Shown: positions 7,228 through 14,845, counted from the stretch's first letter. The stretch: DNA of 64,000 nucleotides from Treponema sp. (GCA_016288205.1 JAEEYO010000034.1:1-64000), one strand, 5' to 3'. Translations and numbers: made by a program. Notes: generated from the letters alone by a model not told the origin.

Positions 7228-7806
7228 ATGGCGGATATTTTACAGGCTGCAAAATCTTATGCTAAACTCCTTGACATTGAGTATCAAATTGTCTTGGGAA
7301 AGAAAAACAAAAATATCACGCTATCGATTGTATTTGATGAAGTTCATTTCTTTCATTTGGCCGGATTGCAATACCTGAAAGATTTAAGTGCAGTTTTGTC
7401 TGAAAGTCGCGAGCAAATATTCAGAAGAATACTGAGAGGAAGTTTGCAAAAACAGATGCTCGAATCCTCAAAATTTTATAGTGAAATTACTGATAGAATT
7501 GAATATCTTTCCTATCTTGAACAAATCATGGACAGCAACGATACGGTCTTCAAATACAACTCACGTTTGAATGTCTTTTCCGCTGTTCAAGCTGATTTTC
7601 TGATGAAGAATGAGGTTCTGACTCGTAATGTGTTTGTTTTTCTCTCGTTGGACCAATCAACTGGAAAATATTTCTGTCGCTCTTTTTTTCCGCAGTCTGA
7701 CAAAGATTATTCCGAGGGACAGACCAGATGGACATTACTTTATAAAAAGAAGATTTGGAAATCTTCCGGCCAGGAGAACGTGCTTTACGACAGGATGAAA
7801 ATGTAA
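7228..7806 (+). CDS. PBECR4-domain protein, probable nuclease/toxin
   Basis: 192 residues from ATG 7228, which has GGAG about seven bases upstream; a longer frame from 7174 would start inside the terminator. I recognise the PBECR4 pattern (phage/barnase-EndoU-colicin E5/D-RelE-like superfamily): early IEYQIVLGKKNKNITLSIVF, then HFFHLAGLQYLKDL at about residues 42-55, KYNSRLNVFSAVQADFL in the middle, and YFCRSFFPQSDKDYSEGQT near the end. The family is predicted to be an RNA-cleaving fold, mostly on mobile elements; activity is not proven. It lies directly behind a structured RNA and terminator and ahead of a 40-base hairpin. Confidence 0.75.
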   Translation: MADILQAAKSYAKLLDIEYQIVLGKKNKNITLSIVFDEVHFFHLAGLQYLKDLSAVLSESREQIFRRILRGSLQKQMLESSKFYSEITDRIEYLSYLEQIMDSNDTVFKYNSRLNVFSAVQADFLMKNEVLTRNVFVFLSLDQSTGKYFCRSFFPQSDKDYSEGQTRWTLLYKKKIWKSSGQENVLYDRMKM

Positions 7807-7859
7807 AAGTTCCAAGGAAAACGTGTAAAGTTTCTTGATTTTCCGTGGAGGCTGCTGTA

Positions 7860-7899
7860 AAGGGAATCTCAAAAGACAGATGCTTTTATAGATTCCCTT
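7860..7899. terminator. Hairpin after the PBECR4 gene
   Basis: A 10-bp perfect stem, AAGGGAATCT with AGATTCCCTT, extended inward by AAAAG/CTTTT. It lies between the PBECR4 gene and the convergent 64-residue gene and can serve both. Confidence 0.65.
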
Positions 7900-7938
7900 A
7901 ATTATTGTTTCCTATTTATAACTTGCGGATTTTAATCC

Positions 7939-8133
7939 TTATACAGGGATTTTACTTTTAAATCCTTTCCCATCTTTTTTATAAACCAAAACATACTCTG
8001 GATTTGGTTTATTTTTTTCCATATCAACAGCACTTTGTATGGCGGCAGCCTCACTACCGAAGAGATGCTGTTCACCTTCTTGATTGTCCGCCATCCACAT
8101 GTTTTCAGGTACTTTCCAAACTACAACTGACAT
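7939..8133 (-). CDS. Small protein, DUF2188-like
   Basis: 64 residues. The start is well supported by AAGGAG six bases before the ATG. The order of elements (VWKVPENMWMADNQEGEQ, then SEAAAIQSAVDMEK, then YVLVYKKDGKGF) resembles the DUF2188 layout of a short strand pair, an Ala-rich helix, and a closing strand with a KDG turn. Function unknown. It is convergent with the PBECR4 nuclease gene, and nothing visible ties them together beyond adjacency. Confidence 0.6.
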   Translation of the reverse strand: MSVVVWKVPENMWMADNQEGEQHLFGSEAAAIQSAVDMEKNKPNPEYVLVYKKDGKGFKSKIPV

Positions 8134-8168
8134 AGTTTACTCCTTGAAATTGATTTTGACAAATTCTT

Positions 8169-8247
8169 AAAAACGAAAACGAGCGTAAGTGATGTTTTCG
8201 TTTTTAATCCCTTTGTCAAGGGATTAACCCATGGTACCATGGGTTAA
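8169..8247. repeat. Three consecutive inverted repeats
   Basis: Three hairpins lie end to end: AAAAACGAAAAC/GTTTTCGTTTTT (8169-8205), AATCCCTT/AAGGGATT with a four-base loop (8206-8225), and a 24-base perfect palindrome from TTAACCC to GGGTTAA centred on GGTACC (8224-8247). The second and third share two bases. The region is non-coding, upstream of the small-protein gene on one side and the AAA-ATPase gene on the other. Confidence 0.8.
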
Positions 8248-8279
8248 AATTTCGCGTCTGAGAAAAATAAATTGAAAAG

Positions 8280-8304
8280 GATGCTGAATCAAGTTCAGTA
8301 TGAC
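8280..8304. repeat. Dispersed 25-bp imperfect palindrome, copy 2
   Basis: GATGCTGAATCAAGTTCAGTATGAC differs from copy 1 at only a few bases. The stem is TGCTGAA/TTCAGTA. It lies about 60 bases upstream of the AAA-ATPase start, as copy 1 lies upstream of the U32 gene. Confidence 0.65.
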
Positions 8305-8366
8305 AATTTTCTGCTTTTCCTGCACTTTTTTAGGACTTTTCGTCATTTTTGTGGTATAATGTTTCC

Positions 8367-9938
8367 ATGTCGAAGCAGAATTTACCGATTGGAATACAGA
8401 ATTTTGAGGAAATCCGCAATGGAAATTATCTCTATGTGGACAAGACGGATCTCATTTATAAACTTGCCACGGAGGGAAAGCCGTATTTTTTGGCGCGTCC
8501 ACGTCGTTTCGGAAAGAGCCTTTTGATTTCTACGATGAAGTCATATTTTGAAGGACGCAAGGAGCTTTTCGAAGGATTGAAAATCGCCGGGCTTGAGACA
8601 AAATGGGAAGAGCATCCTGTGGTTCACATTGATTTTGGTAGGAACGGTTATGAAACGAATGTGCAGTTGAAAAATTATCTTGACAGTGTGCTTTCCATTT
8701 ATGAGAAGAAATATGGCATAACGCCGAAAATCGATGACTATCCCATCCGCCTTGAATCTATCCTCAGAACGGCAAATGAAAGAACAGGCAAAAAAATCGT
8801 TGTCCTTGTTGATGAATACGACAAGCCGATGCTCGATGCATTGAATACAGGAAATTATGAGCCGAACAGAATCTTGCTTCGAAATTTTTACGGAGTTTTA
8901 AAAGGTTGTGATGAATATTTGAAATTTGTTTTTTTGACCGGAATCACAAAATTTGCGAAGGTGAGCATTTTCAGCGAATTGAACCAGCTCAATGACATCA
9001 GCATGGACAATGAGTACAACACAATCTGCGGAATTTCCCAGGCTGAGTTGGATGAAAATCTCGGAGAGTACATAAAGGACTTTGCGGACTCTGAAAAAAT
9101 CAGCGCGGAGGAATTGAGGGCAAGACTCAAGCAAAAATACGACGGATATCATTTTTCAAGAAAATGGAAAGACGTTTACAATCCCTTCAGCCTTTTGAAC
9201 TCATTCAACAAAAAGGAATTTGATTCCTATTGGTTTCAGACAGCCACGCCAAAAATGCTTTTCGGCCTGATTGAGGAGTCGAACTATGATCTGACGGATG
9301 TTCTTGACGGCGTTGTGTTGAAATCAAGTTCTTTTTCGGATTATCGTGTCGGAGGCGGATCTCTCACACCGATTATTTATCATTCGGGCTATCTTACGAT
9401 AAAGGACTATGACAGGGAGACCGATCTTTTTACGCTCGGCTTTCCGAATGAGGAGGTCCAGGACGGGTTCGTTGAATTTCTTCTTCCGCTCTATACAAAT
9501 ATCCCTGAGGATAGGCTTGGACTTGCGGTGGAAAATTTCAGAAAATCAATCCGCACAAGGGACATTGAATCGCTGATGACACTTTTCTCGGCCGCCATAT
9601 CTGATTTGCCAACCAGACGGAAAGGCAACATGGAGTACGCTTATCAGGTGGCGTTCCATGCGATGCTCAGGATGACCGGATTCGATGTGGAAAGCGAGCA
9701 GCAGATTATCGGGGGCAGGATTGACGTAACGCTGGAGACTGGCGACACTGTTTACATTTTTGAGCTCAAGATGGACTGCGGAAAAGACTGGGGCGAAGTG
9801 GCGGATGCGGCTTTGGAGCAGATTGTGAGAAAGGGATATCCAGAAAAATTCAGTGCGGGCGGGAAAAAGATTTTCAAGATTGCGATTGTGTTTTCCACCG
9901 AGAAGGGCGGAGTTGCCGGGTATAGGGTGGTGGAGTGA
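8367..9938 (+). CDS. AAA-ATPase-like protein with PD-(D/E)XK nuclease domain
   Basis: 523 residues from ATG 8367. The N-terminus (LPIGIQNFEEIRNGNYLYVD) is typical of the AAA-ATPase_like family (PF09820), followed by the P-loop variant ARPRRFGKS (about residues 43-51) and a Walker B-like IVVLVDEYDKPMLD. The C-terminal part is a PD-(D/E)XK_9-type domain, with GGRIDVTLETGDTVYIFELK giving the D..E-x-K nuclease core. Such genes are abundant, mobile-looking accessory genes in gut bacteria, with unknown function. A TATAAT at 8355-8360 ends six bases before the ATG and there is no Shine-Dalgarno, so the mRNA is probably leaderless. Confidence 0.85.
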   Translation: MSKQNLPIGIQNFEEIRNGNYLYVDKTDLIYKLATEGKPYFLARPRRFGKSLLISTMKSYFEGRKELFEGLKIAGLETKWEEHPVVHIDFGRNGYETNVQLKNYLDSVLSIYEKKYGITPKIDDYPIRLESILRTANERTGKKIVVLVDEYDKPMLDALNTGNYEPNRILLRNFYGVLKGCDEYLKFVFLTGITKFAKVSIFSELNQLNDISMDNEYNTICGISQAELDENLGEYIKDFADSEKISAEELRARLKQKYDGYHFSRKWKDVYNPFSLLNSFNKKEFDSYWFQTATPKMLFGLIEESNYDLTDVLDGVVLKSSSFSDYRVGGGSLTPIIYHSGYLTIKDYDRETDLFTLGFPNEEVQDGFVEFLLPLYTNIPEDRLGLAVENFRKSIRTRDIESLMTLFSAAISDLPTRRKGNMEYAYQVAFHAMLRMTGFDVESEQQIIGGRIDVTLETGDTVYIFELKMDCGKDWGEVADAALEQIVRKGYPEKFSAGGKKIFKIAIVFSTEKGGVAGYRVVE

Positions 9939-10038
9939 AAAATCAGAAAGCGCTCGTGCTCTCGTTGCTCATTACCAGCCTAAGGAACGACTTCTGTCTT
10001 TCATCCAGTATTTTATCATAATTCTTCAGAAGAAAAAA

Positions 10039-10083
10039 GACGGTCTCAGAGGATTGCGTGGTTGCTTTCCGTCTGAAACCGTC
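10039..10083. repeat. Inverted repeat downstream of the AAA-ATPase gene
   Basis: GACGGTCTCAGA (10039-10050) pairs with TCTGAAACCGTC (10072-10083) with one mismatch around a 21-base loop. It lies between the converging AAA-ATPase and ssb genes and may end either transcript. The rest of 9939-10186 shows nothing I can name. Confidence 0.5.
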
Positions 10084-10186
10084 CTGGGGGCATGCTGATT
10101 TAGTCCTGCGACCACATGATTATTTTGGCTGGTGCTGGCGTATCAGTTTGTTTCCCCGTCAGTTTTCTTCTATATATATGGGACTT

Positions 10187-10636
10187 TTAGAACACCACGT
10201 CCTCACCCTGCTCACATGCCACCGCGTCAGCTGCTTCCTGGAGGAGTGCCATCTTCTGCTGCTTGCTCATCGTTTCCTCCGCGGCGTTCTGGGGCTGCTG
10301 GTTTTTCTTCGGAACCGGCTTGTAGTCAATGTGCTCGGCGATGATTTTTACCTTGCTGTGACTTTTTCCCTCGTCGTCCTTCCATCGGTTCTGCTTGAGC
10401 CGGCCAACGATTCTTACTCCGCGACCCTTCGTGGCATACTTGCTTGAGAAGTCTGCGATGTTTCCGAATGTGTCAACGTCAAAAAATGAGACTTCCTCGT
10501 TCAGCTTTCCGTCCTGCGACTTCGTGGTGCGGTTAACTGCGATCGGGAAGGTACAGATGCTTAATGAGCCTCCGTTCCTCTGTTCCGGCTGACGGACTAC
10601 GTTTCCTTCAATGATAATCTGATTCAAACTGTTCAT
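10187..10636 (-). CDS. ssb: Single-stranded DNA-binding protein
   Basis: 149 residues from ATG 10636, chosen because GGAGG stands eight bases upstream; the frame could extend to 10699 without a ribosome site. The N-terminal OB-fold has the SSB pattern: NQIIIEGNVVRQPEQR, then SICTFPIAVNR, EEVSFFDVDTFGNIADF and KGRGVRIVGRLKQNRWKD. The C-terminal linker is Gln/Ala-rich and ends in GEDVVF, a degenerate form of the usual acidic DDDIPF tail that recruits replication and repair proteins. It is monocistronic, so this may be an accessory or second SSB rather than the one encoded with rpsF/rpsR. Confidence 0.9.
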   Translation of the reverse strand: MNSLNQIIIEGNVVRQPEQRNGGSLSICTFPIAVNRTTKSQDGKLNEEVSFFDVDTFGNIADFSSKYATKGRGVRIVGRLKQNRWKDDEGKSHSKVKIIAEHIDYKPVPKKNQQPQNAAEETMSKQQKMALLQEAADAVACEQGEDVVF

Positions 10637-10977
10637 GTCAATTTCCTCCGCGGCGTGTGCTGCGTTCATTTTTTTTGTCTCAGGCTGCGGTGCGCGCATA
10701 CCGTTTTTTTCGCCTGCATATAATAATGGTATTTAAATCTCTGCTACGGTAATCAAAATTAGAAAAAATCTTTAAAAAAAGTGAAAAAAAATCAGGAAGT
10801 CTCAAAAATCTCTAATTTCGGGGCGAGGGGATAAAAAATCCGGGGAAAAAATCCGAAAATCAAAATGCCTTGGGGTAATCCTGACTCACATTGAGGATGA
10901 AAAATCAGTAACATAATCCGGCTTTGTGAGTTTAAATGGTAGAAACGGATAGATTTTCCGGCTTTTTGGAGGAATAA
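10637..10977. other. Intergenic region between divergent ssb and secreted-protein genes
   Basis: About 340 AT-rich bases with no gene. A TATTAT box on the minus strand near 10716-10721 may serve ssb. Arms ACTCACA (about 10883) and TGTGAGT (about 10925) form a spaced inverted repeat before the downstream gene, and GGAGG precedes its ATG. Nothing else is evident. Confidence 0.5.
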
Positions 10978-12054
10978 ATGAAATCTCTTTTTAAAAAACT
11001 AATTTCCGCGCTTGTTTTTTCGGTTGCGCTGATTTTTTCCGCTGCGGCTGTTCCCGGCGTGGTTCAGTATATCCCCGACTTTTCCGGTGAGTATGTCTAT
11101 TATTCGGACAAATCTTTTACTCGCACGTCAATAATCGGTTTCATCTATTATAATGACAGTACTTACGCGGTGCGTTACTATGCTCCGGCTGACTCAAAGA
11201 AGGGGCTTATGGAAAAGGACATCACGCTTTATTTCAACGTGAATCCCGAATCCGCTTCCCTCGAGATGACGGGAGAAAAGGTTGTCGGCGCAAGTACCCA
11301 GGAAGATTACGACATCTGCAACTATCTGCATGACCTGCTTTATGAATTCACCGGCTGCTCTCAGAAAGTGTCCCTTGAAGGAATTGATAAGGTTGAGATC
11401 AAGCAGGATTTCGCTCAGTTCGGCGGCAGCGTCACGATTGTGTTCTCTAGCCAGGTTCCGGTCTTCAACATTGATTCCATACGTGCGGCGGACGGCTCGG
11501 CGGTTTTCAGCTTGCAGACCGTGGGCGCATTGGTTTCATCCACCGACACGAGCTTTTCTTCCTACAAGGGAGTGGAAGGGCTTCCGAAAGACAAGGCGCG
11601 CAATTTCAAGAACAAGGCAAAATCAAAGAAAGTCACCGCGAGTTTTGAAAATCAGAGCATCGTCATAGATTCACAGTGGTCGCAGTCGGTGGAAAATCTC
11701 TGGCTCCTTGGTGACTACGCGCTCCTTACATTGAACACGGTTCCCAAGCAGGATTCCTATGTGGGAAAGGAGACTCTTTTCAGGGACACTCTGATCCGTA
11801 AGCTCAGCCAGAGTACCAGCGGCTCCTATGTCCTTTGCCAGCACAAGGCCCAGACAATCAGCAAAAATGTGGTGAAGCTCACGAACGTGTTCTATCAGCC
11901 TGAAACCGGAGACGTGACAAGGGACTTCAAGATTCTGACAAAGAAATCCGACGGCTCCTATGCCTATCTTACGCTCACGGTTTTCGATTCCGTCTACCAG
12001 AAAAACAAAAAATATTTCGACGGCATCCTTTCAAGCTATAGCGTTGGAAAATAA
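10978..12054 (+). CDS. Secreted protein of unknown function
   Basis: 358 residues with a GGAGG ribosome site six bases upstream. A classical signal peptide (MKSLFKKLISALVFSVAL, then AAAVPG as cleavage region) sends it across the inner membrane, and no lipobox cysteine is present. The mature protein is beta-rich with many Tyr/Ser/Thr residues and no transmembrane segment, so it is probably periplasmic or surface-located. Two cysteines near the middle (CNYLHDLLYEFTGC) could form a disulfide. I do not recognise a family. It appears monocistronic. Confidence 0.75.
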   Translation: MKSLFKKLISALVFSVALIFSAAAVPGVVQYIPDFSGEYVYYSDKSFTRTSIIGFIYYNDSTYAVRYYAPADSKKGLMEKDITLYFNVNPESASLEMTGEKVVGASTQEDYDICNYLHDLLYEFTGCSQKVSLEGIDKVEIKQDFAQFGGSVTIVFSSQVPVFNIDSIRAADGSAVFSLQTVGALVSSTDTSFSSYKGVEGLPKDKARNFKNKAKSKKVTASFENQSIVIDSQWSQSVENLWLLGDYALLTLNTVPKQDSYVGKETLFRDTLIRKLSQSTSGSYVLCQHKAQTISKNVVKLTNVFYQPETGDVTRDFKILTKKSDGSYAYLTLTVFDSVYQKNKKYFDGILSSYSVGK

Positions 12055-12079
12055 CGGAGCTTCTGAAAAAAAAGACACG

Positions 12080-12148
12080 CCATCCCGAGCTTGATTCAAA
12101 ATCCCTTGCGACCCTTGCGATGGATACTGAAATAAGTTCGGGCATGAC
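12080..12148. repeat. Dispersed palindrome, inverted pair (copies 3 and 4)
   Basis: GATACTGAAATAAGTTCGGGCATGAC at 12123-12148 and, inverted, CATCCCGAGCTTGATTCA at about 12082-12099 are relatives of the 25-bp element at 4593 and 8280. The pair faces each other across about 24 bases and can form a larger stem. The location is between convergent genes. Confidence 0.6.
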
Positions 12149-12176
12149 GGTATTTTTGATACCACAAAAAATCAGT

Positions 12177-13283
12177 TTATTTAAGCCATCCCTGCTTGTC
12201 GCTCTTTGCATTATTGCACGCCCGGCACAGCATTTGTAAATTTTCAAGAACAGTCCTGCCTCCACGACTCCAGGGAACAATGTGGTCGCCCTGCATTTCA
12301 GCGAATTCAAAATGTTTCTTACAAAGCGGACAGATTCCCTGCTGTTTCTCATACATCTTGCGTTTCATTTTGTCATCGAATTCGCGTAAACTCAAATGGC
12401 TCTCTTTTCCGTCAAACAGATAATAGTAAATGCCCTTGTGATTTGTCACTTCCTCATTGTCAATCAGAGAAAGAATCTCATCCTCAAGTTTCGACGGATC
12501 ATAATCATTGCCGTGGTACTGATTATATAAAATGCCCCAGTCAATATCTTTCATTTCCTTCCTGTAATTCGGAAACAAAGTCTTCACCCATGCAATAACA
12601 AATTGAAAATAAACCCACAGTTCATTCGCATTGGAATCATGCTGATGTTTTCCCATGTAAGCGCAAATCAGCTTGTCATCCTTGCCAGCGTACCATCCCA
12701 ATGCCGTTTCCAGAAGCTCCTGCCTGATGGGATTTCCCTTCACATATTTGTCTCCCAAAAGTTTCGCCGCACAATTTGATTTTGAAAAAATCTTTTTCGC
12801 ATCCGCCGTCCATGAGCCTGCATAAACGGCATTCCTTATTTCCTGCTCAGTGAGTTTTTCCCCGGCAATATTGATTGTTTTGAACCAACTGAGTTTTTCG
12901 CTCTCAGTCCCCTCGCAAAAATAAACCTGCAAATCATAATTCAAAATCCGCTCCTTCTCATCCTCAAGAAGATTTGAAAAATAACGCATATTGTGTGAGA
13001 AACTTCCGGTCACGTAGCGGCAAATTGAAATGGTTCTCTGCTGACCGTCCAAAACCTCATACCGACCGTCTTCACGCACACCCCAGTACATCGTGTTCAA
13101 TGGAAAATTATTCGTCACCGTATCCATCACCGCCTGCTGCTGACTGTCCTTATAGCAAAACTCCCTTTGGTACGGAGGCCGAATGTCCAGTTTACCGCCA
13201 AATCCGACAACACCATTCTCATCATTGTCCTGATATCCGTCCACCAAATTCCTGACCTTGATTGTGTGCAAAGTAATTTTCAT
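12177..13283 (-). CDS. DUF262 and HNH endonuclease protein
   Basis: 368 residues with AGGAGG upstream of the ATG. The N-terminal two-thirds is a DUF262 (GmrS/ParB-like) domain: PPYQREFCYKD, then YEVLDGQQRTISICRY with the DGQQR motif at residues 79-83, which in GmrSD-type enzymes belongs to the NTP-dependent regulatory part. The C-terminus (about residues 318-364) is an HNH nuclease with a zinc-binding frame: CPLCKKHF, GDHIVPWSRGGRT with the catalytic His, and LCRACNNAK. It lies about 100 bases downstream of an EcoRI-family methylase gene on the same strand. The pair looks like a restriction-modification or anti-phage unit. That reading is inferred from domains and adjacency. Confidence 0.85.
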   Translation of the reverse strand: MKITLHTIKVRNLVDGYQDNDENGVVGFGGKLDIRPPYQREFCYKDSQQQAVMDTVTNNFPLNTMYWGVREDGRYEVLDGQQRTISICRYVTGSFSHNMRYFSNLLEDEKERILNYDLQVYFCEGTESEKLSWFKTINIAGEKLTEQEIRNAVYAGSWTADAKKIFSKSNCAAKLLGDKYVKGNPIRQELLETALGWYAGKDDKLICAYMGKHQHDSNANELWVYFQFVIAWVKTLFPNYRKEMKDIDWGILYNQYHGNDYDPSKLEDEILSLIDNEEVTNHKGIYYYLFDGKESHLSLREFDDKMKRKMYEKQQGICPLCKKHFEFAEMQGDHIVPWSRGGRTVLENLQMLCRACNNAKSDKQGWLK

Positions 13284-13297
13284 AATATCCTCCTGAA

Positions 13298-13364
13298 AGG
13301 GGGAAGTCTCCCCCTCGCGTCCACTGCGTTGGCCGCTACCCTCTCTAACGGGGGATTCCCCCGT
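13298..13364. repeat. GC-rich hairpins between nuclease and methylase genes
   Basis: Two stems occur in a roughly 100-base gap: AGGGGGA/TCCCCCT with loop AGTC (13298-13315) and a 17-base perfect palindrome ACGGGGGATTCCCCCGT (13348-13364). They are much more GC-rich than the flanking methylase gene. They may reduce read-through from the methylase into the nuclease gene, or be a dispersed repeat. Confidence 0.6.
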
Positions 13365-13383
13365 AACGCCCCCAACGATATAA

Positions 13384-14328
13384 TTATTTCTTCCGCTTGA
13401 TTAAAATGCGAAAATACGGGCATTTTCCATTTACAGATAAATCCTTTTCATCATTTCCTTTTCTGAATTTAATTATTTCAAATTGATTTGGATTATATTT
13501 GTCCAAAAAAGTAATAGGTACTCCCATCGGTTCATAATAATCTTTTGGTATGTCCAAAACTTGTCCAACATCTATCGCATCATAATTGTCATATTTTGGA
13601 TATTCTTCCGGTGTGTATTCTTTATATGGTATGATTTCCTCTAGTTGTTTTTGTGTCGGTAAGTTTGTATACCAACAGGCCATTATATGCTTTAATTTTT
13701 TGCCGCTTACGAGTTTTTCATACACATTTCCTTCTGGAACTTCAAACCAAAAATCAGAATTCATATTTCTATATCCTATCCATACTTTATTTTCCTTAAT
13801 CAGATTAAAGACTTCTTTATAAGTGACAGCATTTTTATTTCCTATGATTATGAATTTTTTATCAAATTGAACAAGCTGCATAATGTATTCTCTGAAAAGA
13901 CTGAAAGGGGGATTGGTCACAACAATATCAGCCTGCTTCAATATTTCTATACATTCCTGACTCCTGAAGTCACCGTCTCCATTAAGTTGCTTTATTTCGA
14001 TTGTTGAAAAATCTGTTGAAGTTGAATCGTTCGGATTTCCTCGGTAGTCTATCCAAACAGCCTTTTCACAATTATGCTGGCTGAATAAATCTGCATCTTG
14101 ATTTTTGTAACATGTGGTAATCAGTCGCTTGAGCTTGAAATTATTGAAGTTCAATGCAAAAAATCTGAAAAAGTTCGAGACACGCGGATCATCACAGTTG
14201 CAAAGAATTGTTTTGTTTTCAAAAAAATCTTTATAATGAAATAATTCCTTTTCAATATCAGATATTTGCGTATAATACTCATCATTTCTCTCAGAGTCCG
14301 CTTTTCTTAATCCTGACTTGCTTGTCAT
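13384..14328 (-). CDS. EcoRI-family adenine-specific DNA methyltransferase
   Basis: 314 residues, about the usual length for the family (PF13651). The N-terminus (NDEYYTQISDIEKEL) and TILCNCDDPRVSNFF are typical of M.EcoRI-like enzymes, and VVTNPPFSLF with the NPPF catalytic motif at residues 139-142 marks N6-adenine methylation. It should protect host DNA from a cognate nuclease; the neighbouring DUF262-HNH gene is the only candidate here. The start has AGGAG five bases upstream. The gene is AT-rich compared with the core genes, which suggests transfer. The intergenic region with the divergent Xre gene holds four evenly spaced TACCAAW repeats. Confidence 0.9.
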   Translation of the reverse strand: MTSKSGLRKADSERNDEYYTQISDIEKELFHYKDFFENKTILCNCDDPRVSNFFRFFALNFNNFKLKRLITTCYKNQDADLFSQHNCEKAVWIDYRGNPNDSTSTDFSTIEIKQLNGDGDFRSQECIEILKQADIVVTNPPFSLFREYIMQLVQFDKKFIIIGNKNAVTYKEVFNLIKENKVWIGYRNMNSDFWFEVPEGNVYEKLVSGKKLKHIMACWYTNLPTQKQLEEIIPYKEYTPEEYPKYDNYDAIDVGQVLDIPKDYYEPMGVPITFLDKYNPNQFEIIKFRKGNDEKDLSVNGKCPYFRILIKRKK

Positions 14329-14342
14329 ATAGGCTCCTGTTG

Positions 14343-14440
14343 TACCAAAAGGGTGTAAAGATTATAAAAATACCAATAGGTAATTTTATAATATAATAAT
14401 ACCAAATGACCATAAAATAAAGTGGAAAATACCAAAAAGT
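14343..14440. promoter_or_regulatory. Four phased TACCAAW repeats between methylase and Xre genes
   Basis: TACCAA starts at 14343, 14371, 14400 and 14430, spacings of 28, 29 and 30 bases. The second copy is a dyad, TACCAATAGGTA. The copies cover the whole divergent intergenic region, and the second lies upstream of the minus-strand TATAAT box (near 14363-14368). They are likely operators for the Xre protein. Confidence 0.75.
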
Positions 14441-14454
14441 TATAGATTTTTTAC

Positions 14455-14802
14455 ATGAACTTTTGGGAAAATGTTGATCAGGAATTAAAATTCAAAGGAA
14501 TGGAACGAAAAGAATTAGGCAGTCTAGCAGGATTTCCAGAATCATATATTTCAAAAGGCATAACGCGTAAAAGTTCTCCATCTGCTGATCTTGCCGTAAA
14601 AATCGCGTCGGTGCTCGGGGTTAGCGTGGAGTATCTTGTCACGGGGGCAAACAGCTCGTCAAAGACCAATGAGCAGGAAACGGCAGAGCAGCTCAGATTA
14701 TACAGAAAACATTCCGAAATCATCAAAAAATGTGAAAAGCTCAGTCCAGAAAAAGAAAAAATCCTGCTTGAGTTTCTGGAAAATTTTTGTCCTCCGAATT
14801 AA
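14455..14802 (+). CDS. Xre-family transcriptional regulator (controller-like)
   Basis: 115 residues. An N-terminal helix-turn-helix of the Xre/Cro type covers about residues 1-65 (MERKELGSLAGFPESYISKG, then DLAVKIASVLGVSVEYLVTG). The C-terminal half is a short charged helix (KCEKLSPEKEKILLEFLEN) suited to dimerisation. It is divergent from the EcoRI-family methylase and shares an intergenic region with four TACCAAW repeats, the position expected of a restriction-modification controller protein. A TATAGA box ends eight bases before the ATG and no ribosome site is visible, so it is probably leaderless, which is common for controller genes. Confidence 0.8.
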   Translation: MNFWENVDQELKFKGMERKELGSLAGFPESYISKGITRKSSPSADLAVKIASVLGVSVEYLVTGANSSSKTNEQETAEQLRLYRKHSEIIKKCEKLSPEKEKILLEFLENFCPPN

Positions 14803-14816
14803 GTGACATTCCTTTC

Positions 14817-14845
14817 TTGACAATAGCCATATTGGGGCTTAATAT
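14817..14845 (+). promoter_or_regulatory. Promoter of the acyltransferase gene
   Basis: TTGACA at 14817-14822 and TAATAT at 14840-14845 with a 17-base spacer, just after the stop of the Xre gene. It gives an untranslated leader of about 80 bases before ATG 14931, which contains a small GTTT/AAAC stem. Confidence 0.75.

Noticed and set aside
10187-10447. Plus-strand frames over ssb.
   Set aside because: They are shadows of a clear SSB fold on the opposite strand.
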